This document shows positions 35,744 through 44,000 of a stretch of DNA of 64,000 nucleotides, one piece after another; the first letter of the stretch is position 1; every line of letters begins with the position of its first letter. This stretch comes from Methanoregula sp. UBA247 (lineage in GTDB: Archaea > Halobacteriota > Methanomicrobia > Methanomicrobiales > Methanospirillaceae): positions 421-64,420 of the forward strand of contig DADR01000024.1 of NCBI GenBank assembly GCA_002495055.1, given 5' to 3'. Under the pieces are notes generated by a model that saw nothing but the letters and a program-made list of their open reading frames with translations, made no database searches and was not told the origin of the DNA. Made by a program: the position numbers and the translations under genes.

Positions 35744-37228
35744 TTAATGCCGGAAGTAACGTACGCCCGTAAAAATCATTGCCATGTGCAGCCGGTTTGC
35801 AGCATCTATTACTTCTTTATCCCGGATAGATCCCCCTGGCTGTATCAGAGCTGTTGCACCGGCATCTGCTGCAACTTCGAGTGTGTCCGGAAACGGCAGG
35901 AAGGCATCTGAAGCCATGACAGAACCTTTGAGGGATGCACATGCTTTCTCAACTGCAATTCTCGCTGAGTCCACCCTGCTCATCTGCCCGGCACCAATGC
36001 CGAGTGTACGTTTCTGGTCAGCAAATATGATCGTGTTGCTCTTCGTATGCTTACAAACCTTCCATGCCAGCTGGATTGCACGCATCTCATCGGGTGTTGG
36101 ATCCCGATCCGTAATCACATGCCAGTGCTCCTGGTAAGGAGGTGTCCGCTGCACGAGCACACCGCCATCGATTGTCCGTATCTCATCCCCGCCGGATTTT
36201 TCCGGGAGGACAATTACCCGCATATTCTCCTTTTTTTCCATGATTGCACGAGCATCGGAAGAAAATGAGGGAGCAACAAGGACTTCAACAAACGTCTTTG
36301 CAATCTCTGCTGCCACGTCTTTTTCAATTTCCCGGTTCAGGCAGACAACCGATCCATAGGCGGAGACAGGATCAACTTCACGGGATGTAATATATACATC
36401 AAGCAGGTCTTTACCAACGGCAACTCCACAGGGATTATTGTGCTTGACGATAACAGCCGCCGTTTCTTCAAACTCACGGAGAAGTGCAACACCGGCGTTG
36501 ACGTCAAGATAATTATTATACGACATCTGCTTTCCCTGGATCGGTTCTGTTCCTGCAATACCGGTCTCACCATAGACTGCCGCCTGCTGGTGCGGATTCT
36601 CCCCATACCTCAATGTCCTGCCATGACTGAACTGCCGGGTAAACGTTGAAGGAAACTGTGCATCGAGCATGAAAAGGTAATTGCTGATCGCTGCATCGTA
36701 GGCTGCAGTCCTTGCAAATGCCTTTTTTGCAAGTTCAAGCCGTTGTTCTGAAGAGATCTCACCACGACGAATTGACCCGATGAGCGCCGGATAATCCGCC
36801 GGGTCAACAACGACAGCTACCTGTTTGTAATTTTTTGCCCCTGCACGGATCATCGCCGGTCCGCCGACATCGATGAATTCGATCAGTCCTTCAAGGCTCA
36901 TCTGTTGCCCGGACATCTTCTCAAACGGGTACAGGTTTACTACCAGCAGATCGATGCGGTTTATTCCGTGCTTTGCCATAATCGCATCATCAACCTGCCG
37001 TCTGCCCAATAAACCCCCGTGAACTTTTGGGTGCAGGGTCTTCACCCTCCCGTCCATCATCTCGGGAAAACCGGTATAACTGGAAACTTCGGTATATATC
37101 ACACCGGCTTGTGCAAGTGCCTTTCCCGTCCCGCCCGAACTCATTATACTGTATTTTTGTTGAACAAGCTCCTCCGCGAGCTCGACAATACCGGTCTTGT
37201 CCCAGACAGAGAGCAGTGCCCACTTCAT
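35744..37228 (-). CDS. purH: Bifunctional AICAR transformylase / IMP cyclohydrolase
   Basis: 494 residues. Residues about 1-190 are the IMP cyclohydrolase (MGS-like) half: ALLSVWDKTGIVELAEEL, SSGGTGKALA and TLHPKVHGGLLGRR. The remainder is the AICAR formyltransferase: RYGENPHQQAAVY, VIVKHNNPCGVAVG with the catalytic Lys-His, and AIQLAWKVCKHTKSNTI. It catalyses the last two steps of IMP synthesis. Many archaea use PurP and PurO instead, so this is the bacterial-style enzyme. A perfect inverted repeat lies 53-74 bases upstream (37281-37302). Confidence 0.94.
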   Translation of the reverse strand: MKWALLSVWDKTGIVELAEELVQQKYSIMSSGGTGKALAQAGVIYTEVSSYTGFPEMMDGRVKTLHPKVHGGLLGRRQVDDAIMAKHGINRIDLLVVNLYPFEKMSGQQMSLEGLIEFIDVGGPAMIRAGAKNYKQVAVVVDPADYPALIGSIRRGEISSEQRLELAKKAFARTAAYDAAISNYLFMLDAQFPSTFTRQFSHGRTLRYGENPHQQAAVYGETGIAGTEPIQGKQMSYNNYLDVNAGVALLREFEETAAVIVKHNNPCGVAVGKDLLDVYITSREVDPVSAYGSVVCLNREIEKDVAAEIAKTFVEVLVAPSFSSDARAIMEKKENMRVIVLPEKSGGDEIRTIDGGVLVQRTPPYQEHWHVITDRDPTPDEMRAIQLAWKVCKHTKSNTIIFADQKRTLGIGAGQMSRVDSARIAVEKACASLKGSVMASDAFLPFPDTLEVAADAGATALIQPGGSIRDKEVIDAANRLHMAMIFTGVRYFRH

Positions 37229-37280
37229 GGTCTAGTGTATGCAGGACAGGAAAGAAAAATGTATGCTGGTGAATGTGTTG

Positions 37281-37302
37281 AGGTAATGTCCCGGTATTAC
37301 CT
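37281..37302. promoter_or_regulatory. Inverted repeat upstream of purH
   Basis: AGGTAAT-N8-ATTACCT is a perfect 7-bp inverted repeat in the purH/grpE gap (37229-37547), 53-74 bases before the purH start. A further half-site AGGTAAT occurs at 37456-37462. The size suits an HTH dimer. The rest of the gap holds only the grpE TATA box. Confidence 0.35.
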
Positions 37303-37493
37303 GCCGGAAACCATGACTACACGGTACCTGCAATCCAAATCATGTATTTTCTCATATTGTGGAAATCTGTACCGGAATACTAAAAAAAAATTTAATCACT
37401 GGGAAATTGTTAATTATCGAATTATACAAAAAATTGAGCCTTAATATCAAAAACAGGTAATATTCAGCGGTTCCCATGGTGTGATGATGTAAA

Positions 37494-37504
37494 TTTTTAT
37501 ATAG
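37494..37504 (+). promoter_or_regulatory. grpE TATA box
   Basis: TTTTTATATAG fits the archaeal TATA consensus and lies about 45-55 bases before the grpE ATG at 37548, giving a leader near 20 bases. No copy of the clpB/cdc48 element is seen here. Confidence 0.5.
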
Positions 37505-37547
37505 AACCACAATACAATAGATATTGGAACATCGAACGGGATGTACT

Positions 37548-38090
37548 ATGCACGACGCAGAACACAGTACAGAACAAAATGAAGAACATGAATCCGGTAC
37601 GGCAGAAAATACCCTGCCGGAATCTCAGCAGCTGGTGATTGAGCTCGAAGTGCAAAAGAAAGCTTTTGCCGAATTGAACGATCAGCTTCTCAGGCTTGCT
37701 GCAGATTATGAAAATTTTAAAAAGCGAACAGCTCGCGAAAGAGAGACCCTTATTTCACGAGCAAATGAACGATTCGCCATTGATATCCTTGAAGTGATGG
37801 ACAACTTTGAACGGGCATTAAAAACGGATGACACCCATTTGCGTGAAGGTGTCCTTCAGATCCGGCAGCTCCTCAACGCCCAATTGCTGCGTAATGGTAT
37901 AACTCCCCTGGATGCACAAAAAAAGCAATTCAATCCAGCAGAACATGAAGCCATTGCTCATGTTACCTCAGATGAACCGGAGGGCATTGTGATCGATGAA
38001 GTCTCACGCGGGTATCGTATGCATGATAAAGTGATAAGATACGCTAAAGTTGCTGTATCCAAAGGAAATCAGAAAGATCAGGAGGTATAA
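37548..38090 (+). CDS. grpE: GrpE nucleotide exchange factor
   Basis: 180 residues from the ATG at 37548 (MHDAEHSTEQ); a TTG eight codons upstream is the alternative. An acidic N-terminal tail is followed by a long coiled coil (about 35-85, QLLRLAADYENFKKRTARE) and the C-terminal beta domain ending in VSRGYRMHDKVIRYAKVAVSK, the standard GrpE signature. It releases ADP from DnaK. First gene of grpE-dnaK-dnaJ, with 2 bases between it and dnaK. Confidence 0.94.
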   Translation: MHDAEHSTEQNEEHESGTAENTLPESQQLVIELEVQKKAFAELNDQLLRLAADYENFKKRTARERETLISRANERFAIDILEVMDNFERALKTDDTHLREGVLQIRQLLNAQLLRNGITPLDAQKKQFNPAEHEAIAHVTSDEPEGIVIDEVSRGYRMHDKVIRYAKVAVSKGNQKDQEV

Positions 38091-38092
38091 AA

Positions 38093-39940
38093 ATGGCAAA
38101 AGAGAAGGTTTTAGGAATTGATCTGGGAACGACCTTTTCCTGTATGTCAATCATGGAGGCAGGAAAGCCAATCGTGATCCCCAACGCAGAGGGTGGACGG
38201 ACAACCGCATCGATCGTTGCATTCACCAAAGAGGGTGAACGTCTTGTCGGGAGTCTGGCCAAACGCCAGGCGGTTACCAATCCCCAGCGGACAATCCAGT
38301 CGATCAAACGTAAGATGGGATCGACGGAAAAAATTAAAATCGATGATAAGAATTATTCCCCCCAGGAAATCTCGGCAATGATCCTGCAGAAGATGAAAGT
38401 GGATGCTGAGGCGTATCTCGGTGAGAAAATTTCAAAAGCAGTTATCACGGTTCCGGCATACTTCAACGATGCACAGCGACAGGCGACCAAGGATGCCGGA
38501 AAGATCGCCGGTCTTGATGTCATGCGTATCATCAACGAGCCCACGGCAAGTGCACTGGCATATGGCATTGATAAAGAACAGGATGCCACAGTTCTGGTGT
38601 ACGACCTGGGTGGGGGTACATTTGATGTCTCGATCCTGACACTTGGCGACGGTGTTTTTGAAGTAAAATCAACTGCCGGTAATAACCTCCTTGGTGGAGA
38701 TGACTTTGACAAACGTGTCACGGACTACCTTATTGAGGAGTTTAAGAAAAAAGAGGGGGTTGACTTGCGCAATGATCCGTATGCCATGCAGCGGCTTCGC
38801 GATGCATCAGAGAATGCAAAGATCGAACTTTCTCAGCGCCAGTCCACCAACGTCAACCTGCCCTACATTACCACGGATTCAAGTGGCCCAAAATTCCTCA
38901 ATATTGACCTTACCCGTTCAAAACTCGAACAACTTATCGGTGATCTGGTCGAATCCACTGTCGGACCTGTGAAGCAGGCACTGAGCGATGCAAAACTTGA
39001 GCCAAAGGACATCGACCATGTCCTTCTCGTAGGTGGCTCCACCCGGGTCCCTCTTGTTCAGGAAACGGTAAAGAAGATCCTGGGGAAAGAGCCCGATAAG
39101 GGCATCAATCCCGATGAATGTGTTGCGCTTGGTGCAGGAATTCAGGGAGCCGTACTGACTGGTGAGACAAAAGATATCGTCCTGCTGGATGTCACCCCGC
39201 TCACGCTGGGCATAGAGACTCTTGGAGGTATCGCAACCAAGCTGATCGAACGAAATACCACAATTCCCACACGGAAGAGCCAGATATTCTCCACAGCAGC
39301 AGATGGACAGACCAGTGTTGAGATTCATGTCGTACAGGGAGAAAGGGCTCTTGCCAAAGACAATTTCACCCTGGGCAGGTTCCAGTTAACCGGAATCCCC
39401 CCGGCACCACGAGGCATACCCCAGATTGAAGTCACTTTTGATATCGACTCAAACGGCATTATTCATGTATCGGCAAAGGATCTGGGGTCAGGCAACCAGC
39501 AGGCAATCTCGATCAAAGGGGATAAAAAACTCTCTGATGAAGACATCAAGAAGATGATGGATGCAGCCAAACAGTTCGAAGATGAGGATAAGAAAAAGCG
39601 CGATGAGATTGAGCTGCACAACCAGGCAGATACTGCCATATTTACTGCTGAAAAGATGTTAAAAGAGAGCGGGGAAAAACTTGAAACAGCTGACAAGCTA
39701 AAAGTAGAGGAAGGTATCGCTGCAGTAAAGAAAGCACTCGCCGATGATATCCTTGATGATATTAAGAAAACAATGGAAGTGCTGACCGAAAGTGTCTATG
39801 CAGCCACAACCAAGCTCTACCAGAAGATGCAGGCAGAGCAGGCATCACAACCGCAGGCAGAATCCGGTGCTGCACCGCAACCTGATAAAAATACCGATGA
39901 TACCGTTGTCGATGCAGATTATAATGTAAAAAAAGAGTGA
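38093..39940 (+). CDS. dnaK: DnaK (Hsp70) chaperone
   Basis: 615 residues. The nucleotide-binding domain (about 1-365) has LGIDLGTTFSCMS, NEPTASALAYGI, VLVYDLGGGTFDVSIL and LVGGSTRVPLVQE; the substrate-binding domain follows with LLDVTPLTLGIETLGG, and a helical lid ends in TVVDADYNVKKE, a normal DnaK tail. It is preceded by a strong ribosome-binding site (CAGGAGGTATAAAAATG). Bacterial-type Hsp70 is found in mesophilic methanogens. Works with the adjacent GrpE and DnaJ and with ClpB. Confidence 0.97.
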   Translation: MAKEKVLGIDLGTTFSCMSIMEAGKPIVIPNAEGGRTTASIVAFTKEGERLVGSLAKRQAVTNPQRTIQSIKRKMGSTEKIKIDDKNYSPQEISAMILQKMKVDAEAYLGEKISKAVITVPAYFNDAQRQATKDAGKIAGLDVMRIINEPTASALAYGIDKEQDATVLVYDLGGGTFDVSILTLGDGVFEVKSTAGNNLLGGDDFDKRVTDYLIEEFKKKEGVDLRNDPYAMQRLRDASENAKIELSQRQSTNVNLPYITTDSSGPKFLNIDLTRSKLEQLIGDLVESTVGPVKQALSDAKLEPKDIDHVLLVGGSTRVPLVQETVKKILGKEPDKGINPDECVALGAGIQGAVLTGETKDIVLLDVTPLTLGIETLGGIATKLIERNTTIPTRKSQIFSTAADGQTSVEIHVVQGERALAKDNFTLGRFQLTGIPPAPRGIPQIEVTFDIDSNGIIHVSAKDLGSGNQQAISIKGDKKLSDEDIKKMMDAAKQFEDEDKKKRDEIELHNQADTAIFTAEKMLKESGEKLETADKLKVEEGIAAVKKALADDILDDIKKTMEVLTESVYAATTKLYQKMQAEQASQPQAESGAAPQPDKNTDDTVVDADYNVKKE

Positions 39941-39946
39941 GCCCTG

Positions 39947-41071
39947 ATGAGTGCGGATGACTATTACGATATCCTTGGAATACCCCGGAATGCTGACGAT
40001 AAGGAGATCAAGAAGGCATACCGCAACTTAGCACGGAAATATCATCCTGATGTCTGTAAGGATAAGGGTGCAGAAGAGAAGTTTAAAGGAATTAACGAGG
40101 CGTATAGTGTTCTTTCAGATGAACAGAAACGAGCACAATATGATAATATGGGCCATGAAACGTTTACCAACGCTTCCAAAGGCTCATATACGGGCGCAGG
40201 TGGATTCGGGGGTGGTTTCTCCGCTGATTTCTCGGGTTTCGGGGATATCTTTGATTTCTTTGGCGGAGGTCAGAGACGATCGGGTCCCCAGCCAGGTGCC
40301 GATCTTCTCATGCGCATCCAGATCAGTCTCGAAGAAGCTGTAGCCGGTGTAGACCGGGACATTGAAGTGATGCATACAGAACCATGTCCTGCCTGTAGTG
40401 GAACGGGCAGCGAAACAAAACGACTGCATACCTGTTCCCGTTGTGGTGGCAGTGGACAGATGCGACAAGCTGCTCAATCATCCTTCGGCCAGTTTATACG
40501 AATGATGACCTGCAATCAGTGCGGCGGAAAAGGAAAGATACCTGAAAAAGTCTGCAATGTGTGCCGCGGTTCAGGTCATTCACGAGTGAAACGGAAAGTA
40601 TCCGTGCACATTCCTGCAGGAATCGATAATGGTATGCGTCTTCGCATGGAAGGGTATGGTGAAGCTGGTGATTTGGGTGCACCCAGTGGTGACCTGTTTA
40701 TTGAGGTGTATGTCCAGTCCCACGACCGTTTTATCAGGAACGGGGATAATCTTGAGACAATTATTGAGATTAGTCCTGTTCAGGCAGTTCTGGGAACATC
40801 GATAGAGATTGAAACCATAGATAAACGGCATATTGACTTAAAGGTACCCCCGGGCATACAGAATAACACAGCCTTAAAGATCGCCGGTGAAGGTATGAAG
40901 CGCCGTGGAAAGCCCGGGGATCTGCTTGTCAGGGTGAAAATTATCATACCAAAATCCATCAGCAGCGAGCAAAAGGAACTCTATATAAAACTTGCAGAGC
41001 TGGAAGGAAAGAGCAGCGGTTCCGGAGGATTTTTCTCCGGCTTCATGGGAAAAAAGAAGAGTAAAAAGTGA
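39947..41071 (+). CDS. dnaJ: DnaJ (Hsp40) co-chaperone
   Basis: 374 residues. J domain with DDYYDILGIPRNADDKEIKKAYR, including HPD in RKYHPDVC. A Gly/Phe-rich region (about 78-112, TGAGGFGGGFSADFSGFGD) follows, then a four-repeat zinc domain (CPACSGTG, CSRCGGSG, CNQCGGKG, CNVCRGSG, about 147-210) and a C-terminal substrate-binding region. Type I DnaJ. It begins 6 bases after dnaK. Confidence 0.96.
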   Translation: MSADDYYDILGIPRNADDKEIKKAYRNLARKYHPDVCKDKGAEEKFKGINEAYSVLSDEQKRAQYDNMGHETFTNASKGSYTGAGGFGGGFSADFSGFGDIFDFFGGGQRRSGPQPGADLLMRIQISLEEAVAGVDRDIEVMHTEPCPACSGTGSETKRLHTCSRCGGSGQMRQAAQSSFGQFIRMMTCNQCGGKGKIPEKVCNVCRGSGHSRVKRKVSVHIPAGIDNGMRLRMEGYGEAGDLGAPSGDLFIEVYVQSHDRFIRNGDNLETIIEISPVQAVLGTSIEIETIDKRHIDLKVPPGIQNNTALKIAGEGMKRRGKPGDLLVRVKIIIPKSISSEQKELYIKLAELEGKSSGSGGFFSGFMGKKKSKK

Positions 41072-41158
41072 TCACAGGATTCCCTGTTGAAGATCATTTT
41101 TTTTACACCAGAGTTTTTTTGCACACGTATTTGAGCGCTTGTGATCAATGAGATCAGG

Positions 41159-42127
41159 ATGAGACTGCTCTTTGAGTTGTCAGGAGAAAACCAAACACTC
41201 CCCTTAGCTGAACTTGAGTGCATAGGGAAAGTTATCGATTGCCGGCTTCAGGTCGCGGTTGTTGAGGCCCCTGATCCAAATGAGGCACATCGCCTTGCCA
41301 TGACGCAGGTCGTATCCGGGTATCTTGGTGAATGTGAGCCCACTATCCCCGCCTTCCAAAAATTACTCAAAGACCTTGGTATTGAAACCTGCGAGTCATT
41401 TGCCGGGCGTGCTAAAAAAATTCACGGGGGTTGTCTTGAAAGAAACCCCAGTTCACAACGGGAATTTGAGAAGCTTATCGGGACCATGATTTCTGGTACG
41501 GTTTCATTAAATAAACCGGAGACAGAATATCGTGCTGTCCTTTCGGAAGATCGCTGCTTTTTTGGCAAAGTACTTTTTAAAATTGACCGTGGAGCCTATG
41601 ATATCCGGAATCCTGGAAAACGGATTTTTTTCCACCCCGGTGTGATGATGCCGAGGATGGCAAGAACCCTCATCAATTTAACCTGTTCACATACGGGTGA
41701 TGTAGTACTTGATCCATTCTGCGGAACCGGTGGCATTCTTATCGAAGCGGAAATGCTCGGCATGCAAACACTGGGTAGTGATTTTGATCCCATGATGGTC
41801 CGGGGCAGCCTTCAGAATGTACCAAAAGCGCATCTTATGCTTGCTGATGCAACGCATCAGCCGTTTGCCAATCATTCAATCGATGCAGTAGTGACCGATT
41901 TTCCTTATGGGCAATCAGTCTGCATCAAAAAAACTGACACCATGACCAGACTATATGCTGATACACTGGATGAAATAAACCGTGTCCTCAGGAATGGACA
42001 CCGGGCTGTAGTAGTCACCCATAAGGATATTTCGGATATCGCCGCAGCACACATGACAATTCTGCAGCACCATGAACAGCGGGTACATAAAAGCCTTGTC
42101 CGTCGCATCCTCGTTCTGACGCAATAA
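41159..42127 (+). CDS. trmG10: tRNA (guanine-10 N2) methyltransferase TrmG10-like
   Basis: 322 residues from the ATG at 41159 (MRLLFELSGENQTLPLAEL); a GTG six codons earlier is possible. The N-terminal part contains a THUMP-like region. The C-terminal Rossmann domain has SAM-binding VVLDPFCGTGGILIEAEMLG and the catalytic DFPYGQS (D/N-PPY type). This combination is the archaeal Trm11/TrmG10 family, which makes m2G or m2,2G at position 10 of tRNA. It follows dnaJ by 69-87 bases on the same strand. Confidence 0.88.
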   Translation: MRLLFELSGENQTLPLAELECIGKVIDCRLQVAVVEAPDPNEAHRLAMTQVVSGYLGECEPTIPAFQKLLKDLGIETCESFAGRAKKIHGGCLERNPSSQREFEKLIGTMISGTVSLNKPETEYRAVLSEDRCFFGKVLFKIDRGAYDIRNPGKRIFFHPGVMMPRMARTLINLTCSHTGDVVLDPFCGTGGILIEAEMLGMQTLGSDFDPMMVRGSLQNVPKAHLMLADATHQPFANHSIDAVVTDFPYGQSVCIKKTDTMTRLYADTLDEINRVLRNGHRAVVVTHKDISDIAAAHMTILQHHEQRVHKSLVRRILVLTQ

Positions 42128-42333
42128 TGGTTGATTTCAACCATCCTTCCAGAAATTTCAAGAGAATAGATATTTTGTGATATTTTAAAGATTCCGATTT
42201 TATTTTTTTTACATGTAAAAACTTTTAATATGATATTAGAATTATTTTTAAAAAATACATAAATTCAAAATATACGAAATTTTAAATTTAATATTATAAA
42301 AAGTCATAAAACATGCTCAAAAAATTAAGAGTA

Positions 42334-42750
42334 TTAATGAATACGCGGGTAATTGTACTCGTAATATTTTCCTTTATATTCAATAATTCGATTAATCATA
42401 ATACTACTGGCGTTTGACCAAAAGCGACCGTTAAACCTATTCATTTCATCATATGAAAGAGGTATGAGATATAAACGTGTTCCATCATCGAGTATTGCCG
42501 TGGGTTTTTGGTTGTTATCCCGAATTATTGCTGTTAAATGCGGGAATTCTTTAAAATCTTCTTCTGTGAGGGGGATTTGATCACCTTGTTGGATAAAACT
42601 TTTATTCAATTCATACACGCTAAGCGTCGCATAGCTTCCTCTATCGAATATTGTTATCAAACCGAACCAACTCGGCAAAAATATAGCAATCCCTAAAAAA
42701 ATCGCAATAAGAACATACCATCGTTTTTTCAGAGTTTCAAAAATGTTCAT
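42334..42750 (-). CDS. Single-pass membrane protein of unknown function
   Basis: 138 residues from the ATG at 42750 (MNIFETLKKRWYVLIAIF). One N-terminal membrane helix (about 12-38) is followed by a soluble domain (NKSFIQQGDQIPLTEEDFKE, then FPHLTAIIRDNNQKPTAILD). No family recognised. The AT-rich 205-base gap downstream separates it from the trmG10 stop (convergent). It sits just outside the left end of the transposase unit. Confidence 0.55.
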   Translation of the reverse strand: MNIFETLKKRWYVLIAIFLGIAIFLPSWFGLITIFDRGSYATLSVYELNKSFIQQGDQIPLTEEDFKEFPHLTAIIRDNNQKPTAILDDGTRLYLIPLSYDEMNRFNGRFWSNASSIMINRIIEYKGKYYEYNYPRIH

Positions 42751-42810
42751 AACCACAAATTCCTTTTTTAATATTATATTTATCCCTTTTTGTTTCCAGC
42801 GTTTCTGTCC

Positions 42811-43785
42811 TATCCTGAAGTCATTTGACAACACATCTAAATAACGATGTGAGCAAACTAACGAATCGGGACATTCAGAGAATCATCCGACAATGGGTGA
42901 GGGAAAAGCCTGTTGTCGAAATTGCTCGGGAATTCCAGATTACCCGTCAAAGAGTATACCAGCTCATCACCCATTTCAAAGATCGAGGAGATTATCCTGA
43001 AATAAAACAGTCTGGGAGAAAACCCCAACCTATCGATGAAAGAACTGAAGAGCTGATCCTCGAAACCTATCGAGCCAACGACGTAGGTCCCACACATCTG
43101 GAGAAGAAGATCGAAGAAATTTACAGAATTCACATTCCGCATAACAGGATCTATCAGGTATTATTGTTCCACGGCCTGGTGGAGATCAACATGAAGAAGC
43201 GGCAGCAGCGGAAATATGTCCGGTATGAACGGGCTCATTCCATATCGATGTGGCAGGGTGATTGGAAAGAGTCTGAGATTGACAACTCCAGGAAATGGGT
43301 TGTTGAATTTATCGATGATTCATCCCGGTTGATTACCTGCTACGGAGTATTCGATTCTCCTACAACCGAGAACACTATCTCTATCTTGAAAAAGGGGTTC
43401 CTGGAATACGGAACTCCCCGCGAGATCCTGACCGATCATGGCACCCAGTTTGTTTCAGCCCGGGACCGGGAACATGCTCAACACAAATTCAAAGATTTCC
43501 TCGATCATCATGAGATCAAACACATCGTCGCACGTGTGAAACACCCCCACACCAATGGGAAAATCGAACGGTTCTATGGTGAGGTTGAACGGAGAATCAG
43601 AAAATTCGGTTCTATCGATAAAATCGTTCACTGGCATAATGTGATCAAACCTCACATGAGTCTCGATTACGATGAACCATGCAATGCCTTCTGGTACCGA
43701 TTGCCCCCAGAGAGGATCCTGGCTTATGCGCAGAAATGGTTATATGTGTAAAATTAATTCGGGATACTACAGTTGACTACCCGTA
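42811..43785 (+). mobile_element. IS481-like insertion sequence (approximate ends)
   Basis: A single transposase gene is flanked by poorly matching terminal sequences. On the left GAAGTCATTTGACAACAC (from 42817), and on the right the complement of 43763-43780, GTAGTCAACTGTAGTATC. They share AGTCA and several further positions only. No clear target-site duplication is seen. The ends are therefore estimates; the element may be old or carry only short inverted repeats. Confidence 0.4.
42849..43751 (+). CDS. DDE transposase, IS481-like (rve integrase core)
   Basis: About 300 residues. The GTG at 42849 (MSKLTNRDIQRIIRQW) is preferred over a TTG at 42825 that lies in the terminal region. An N-terminal helix-turn-helix (EKPVVEIAREFQITRQRVYQL) is followed by a winged linker and the integrase core. 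DDE residues fall in WQGDWKE, TDHGTQF and TNGKIERFYGEVE. The sequence is intact and could be active. It is flanked on the right by a hairpin at 43791-43810 and the 3' end of the giant TPR gene. Confidence 0.85.
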   Translation: MSKLTNRDIQRIIRQWVREKPVVEIAREFQITRQRVYQLITHFKDRGDYPEIKQSGRKPQPIDERTEELILETYRANDVGPTHLEKKIEEIYRIHIPHNRIYQVLLFHGLVEINMKKRQQRKYVRYERAHSISMWQGDWKESEIDNSRKWVVEFIDDSSRLITCYGVFDSPTTENTISILKKGFLEYGTPREILTDHGTQFVSARDREHAQHKFKDFLDHHEIKHIVARVKHPHTNGKIERFYGEVERRIRKFGSIDKIVHWHNVIKPHMSLDYDEPCNAFWYRLPPERILAYAQKWLYV

Positions 43786-43790
43786 TTGAA

Positions 43791-43810
43791 GGATTTTTTA
43801 TATAAAATCC
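43791..43810. terminator. Hairpin downstream of the transposase
   Basis: GGATTTT-TTATAT-AAAATCC is a perfect 7-bp stem between the transposase and the 3' end of the TPR gene, which converge here. A bidirectional terminator is likely. Confidence 0.4.
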
Positions 43811-44000
43811 GTCAATCAGACAACATAATAGTGTCGGGAGTTACTTCATTTTTTTTAAAGTACGGGCTGAATTAAAAATAATATCATGACAGGTTATGAG
43901 ATGTCCCCTTTATTAAATTCATAAAGATACAAAAAGATTTCCTGCTATTAAAATACCGTTCAACGCCGGTATAAAGAATATAAAAATGAAGAACTAAGGA

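Noticed and set aside
42811..43785. Good terminal inverted repeats and target duplication of the IS
   Set aside because: Only a short AGTCA match and a few positions agree; no clean duplication, so the ends stay approximate.
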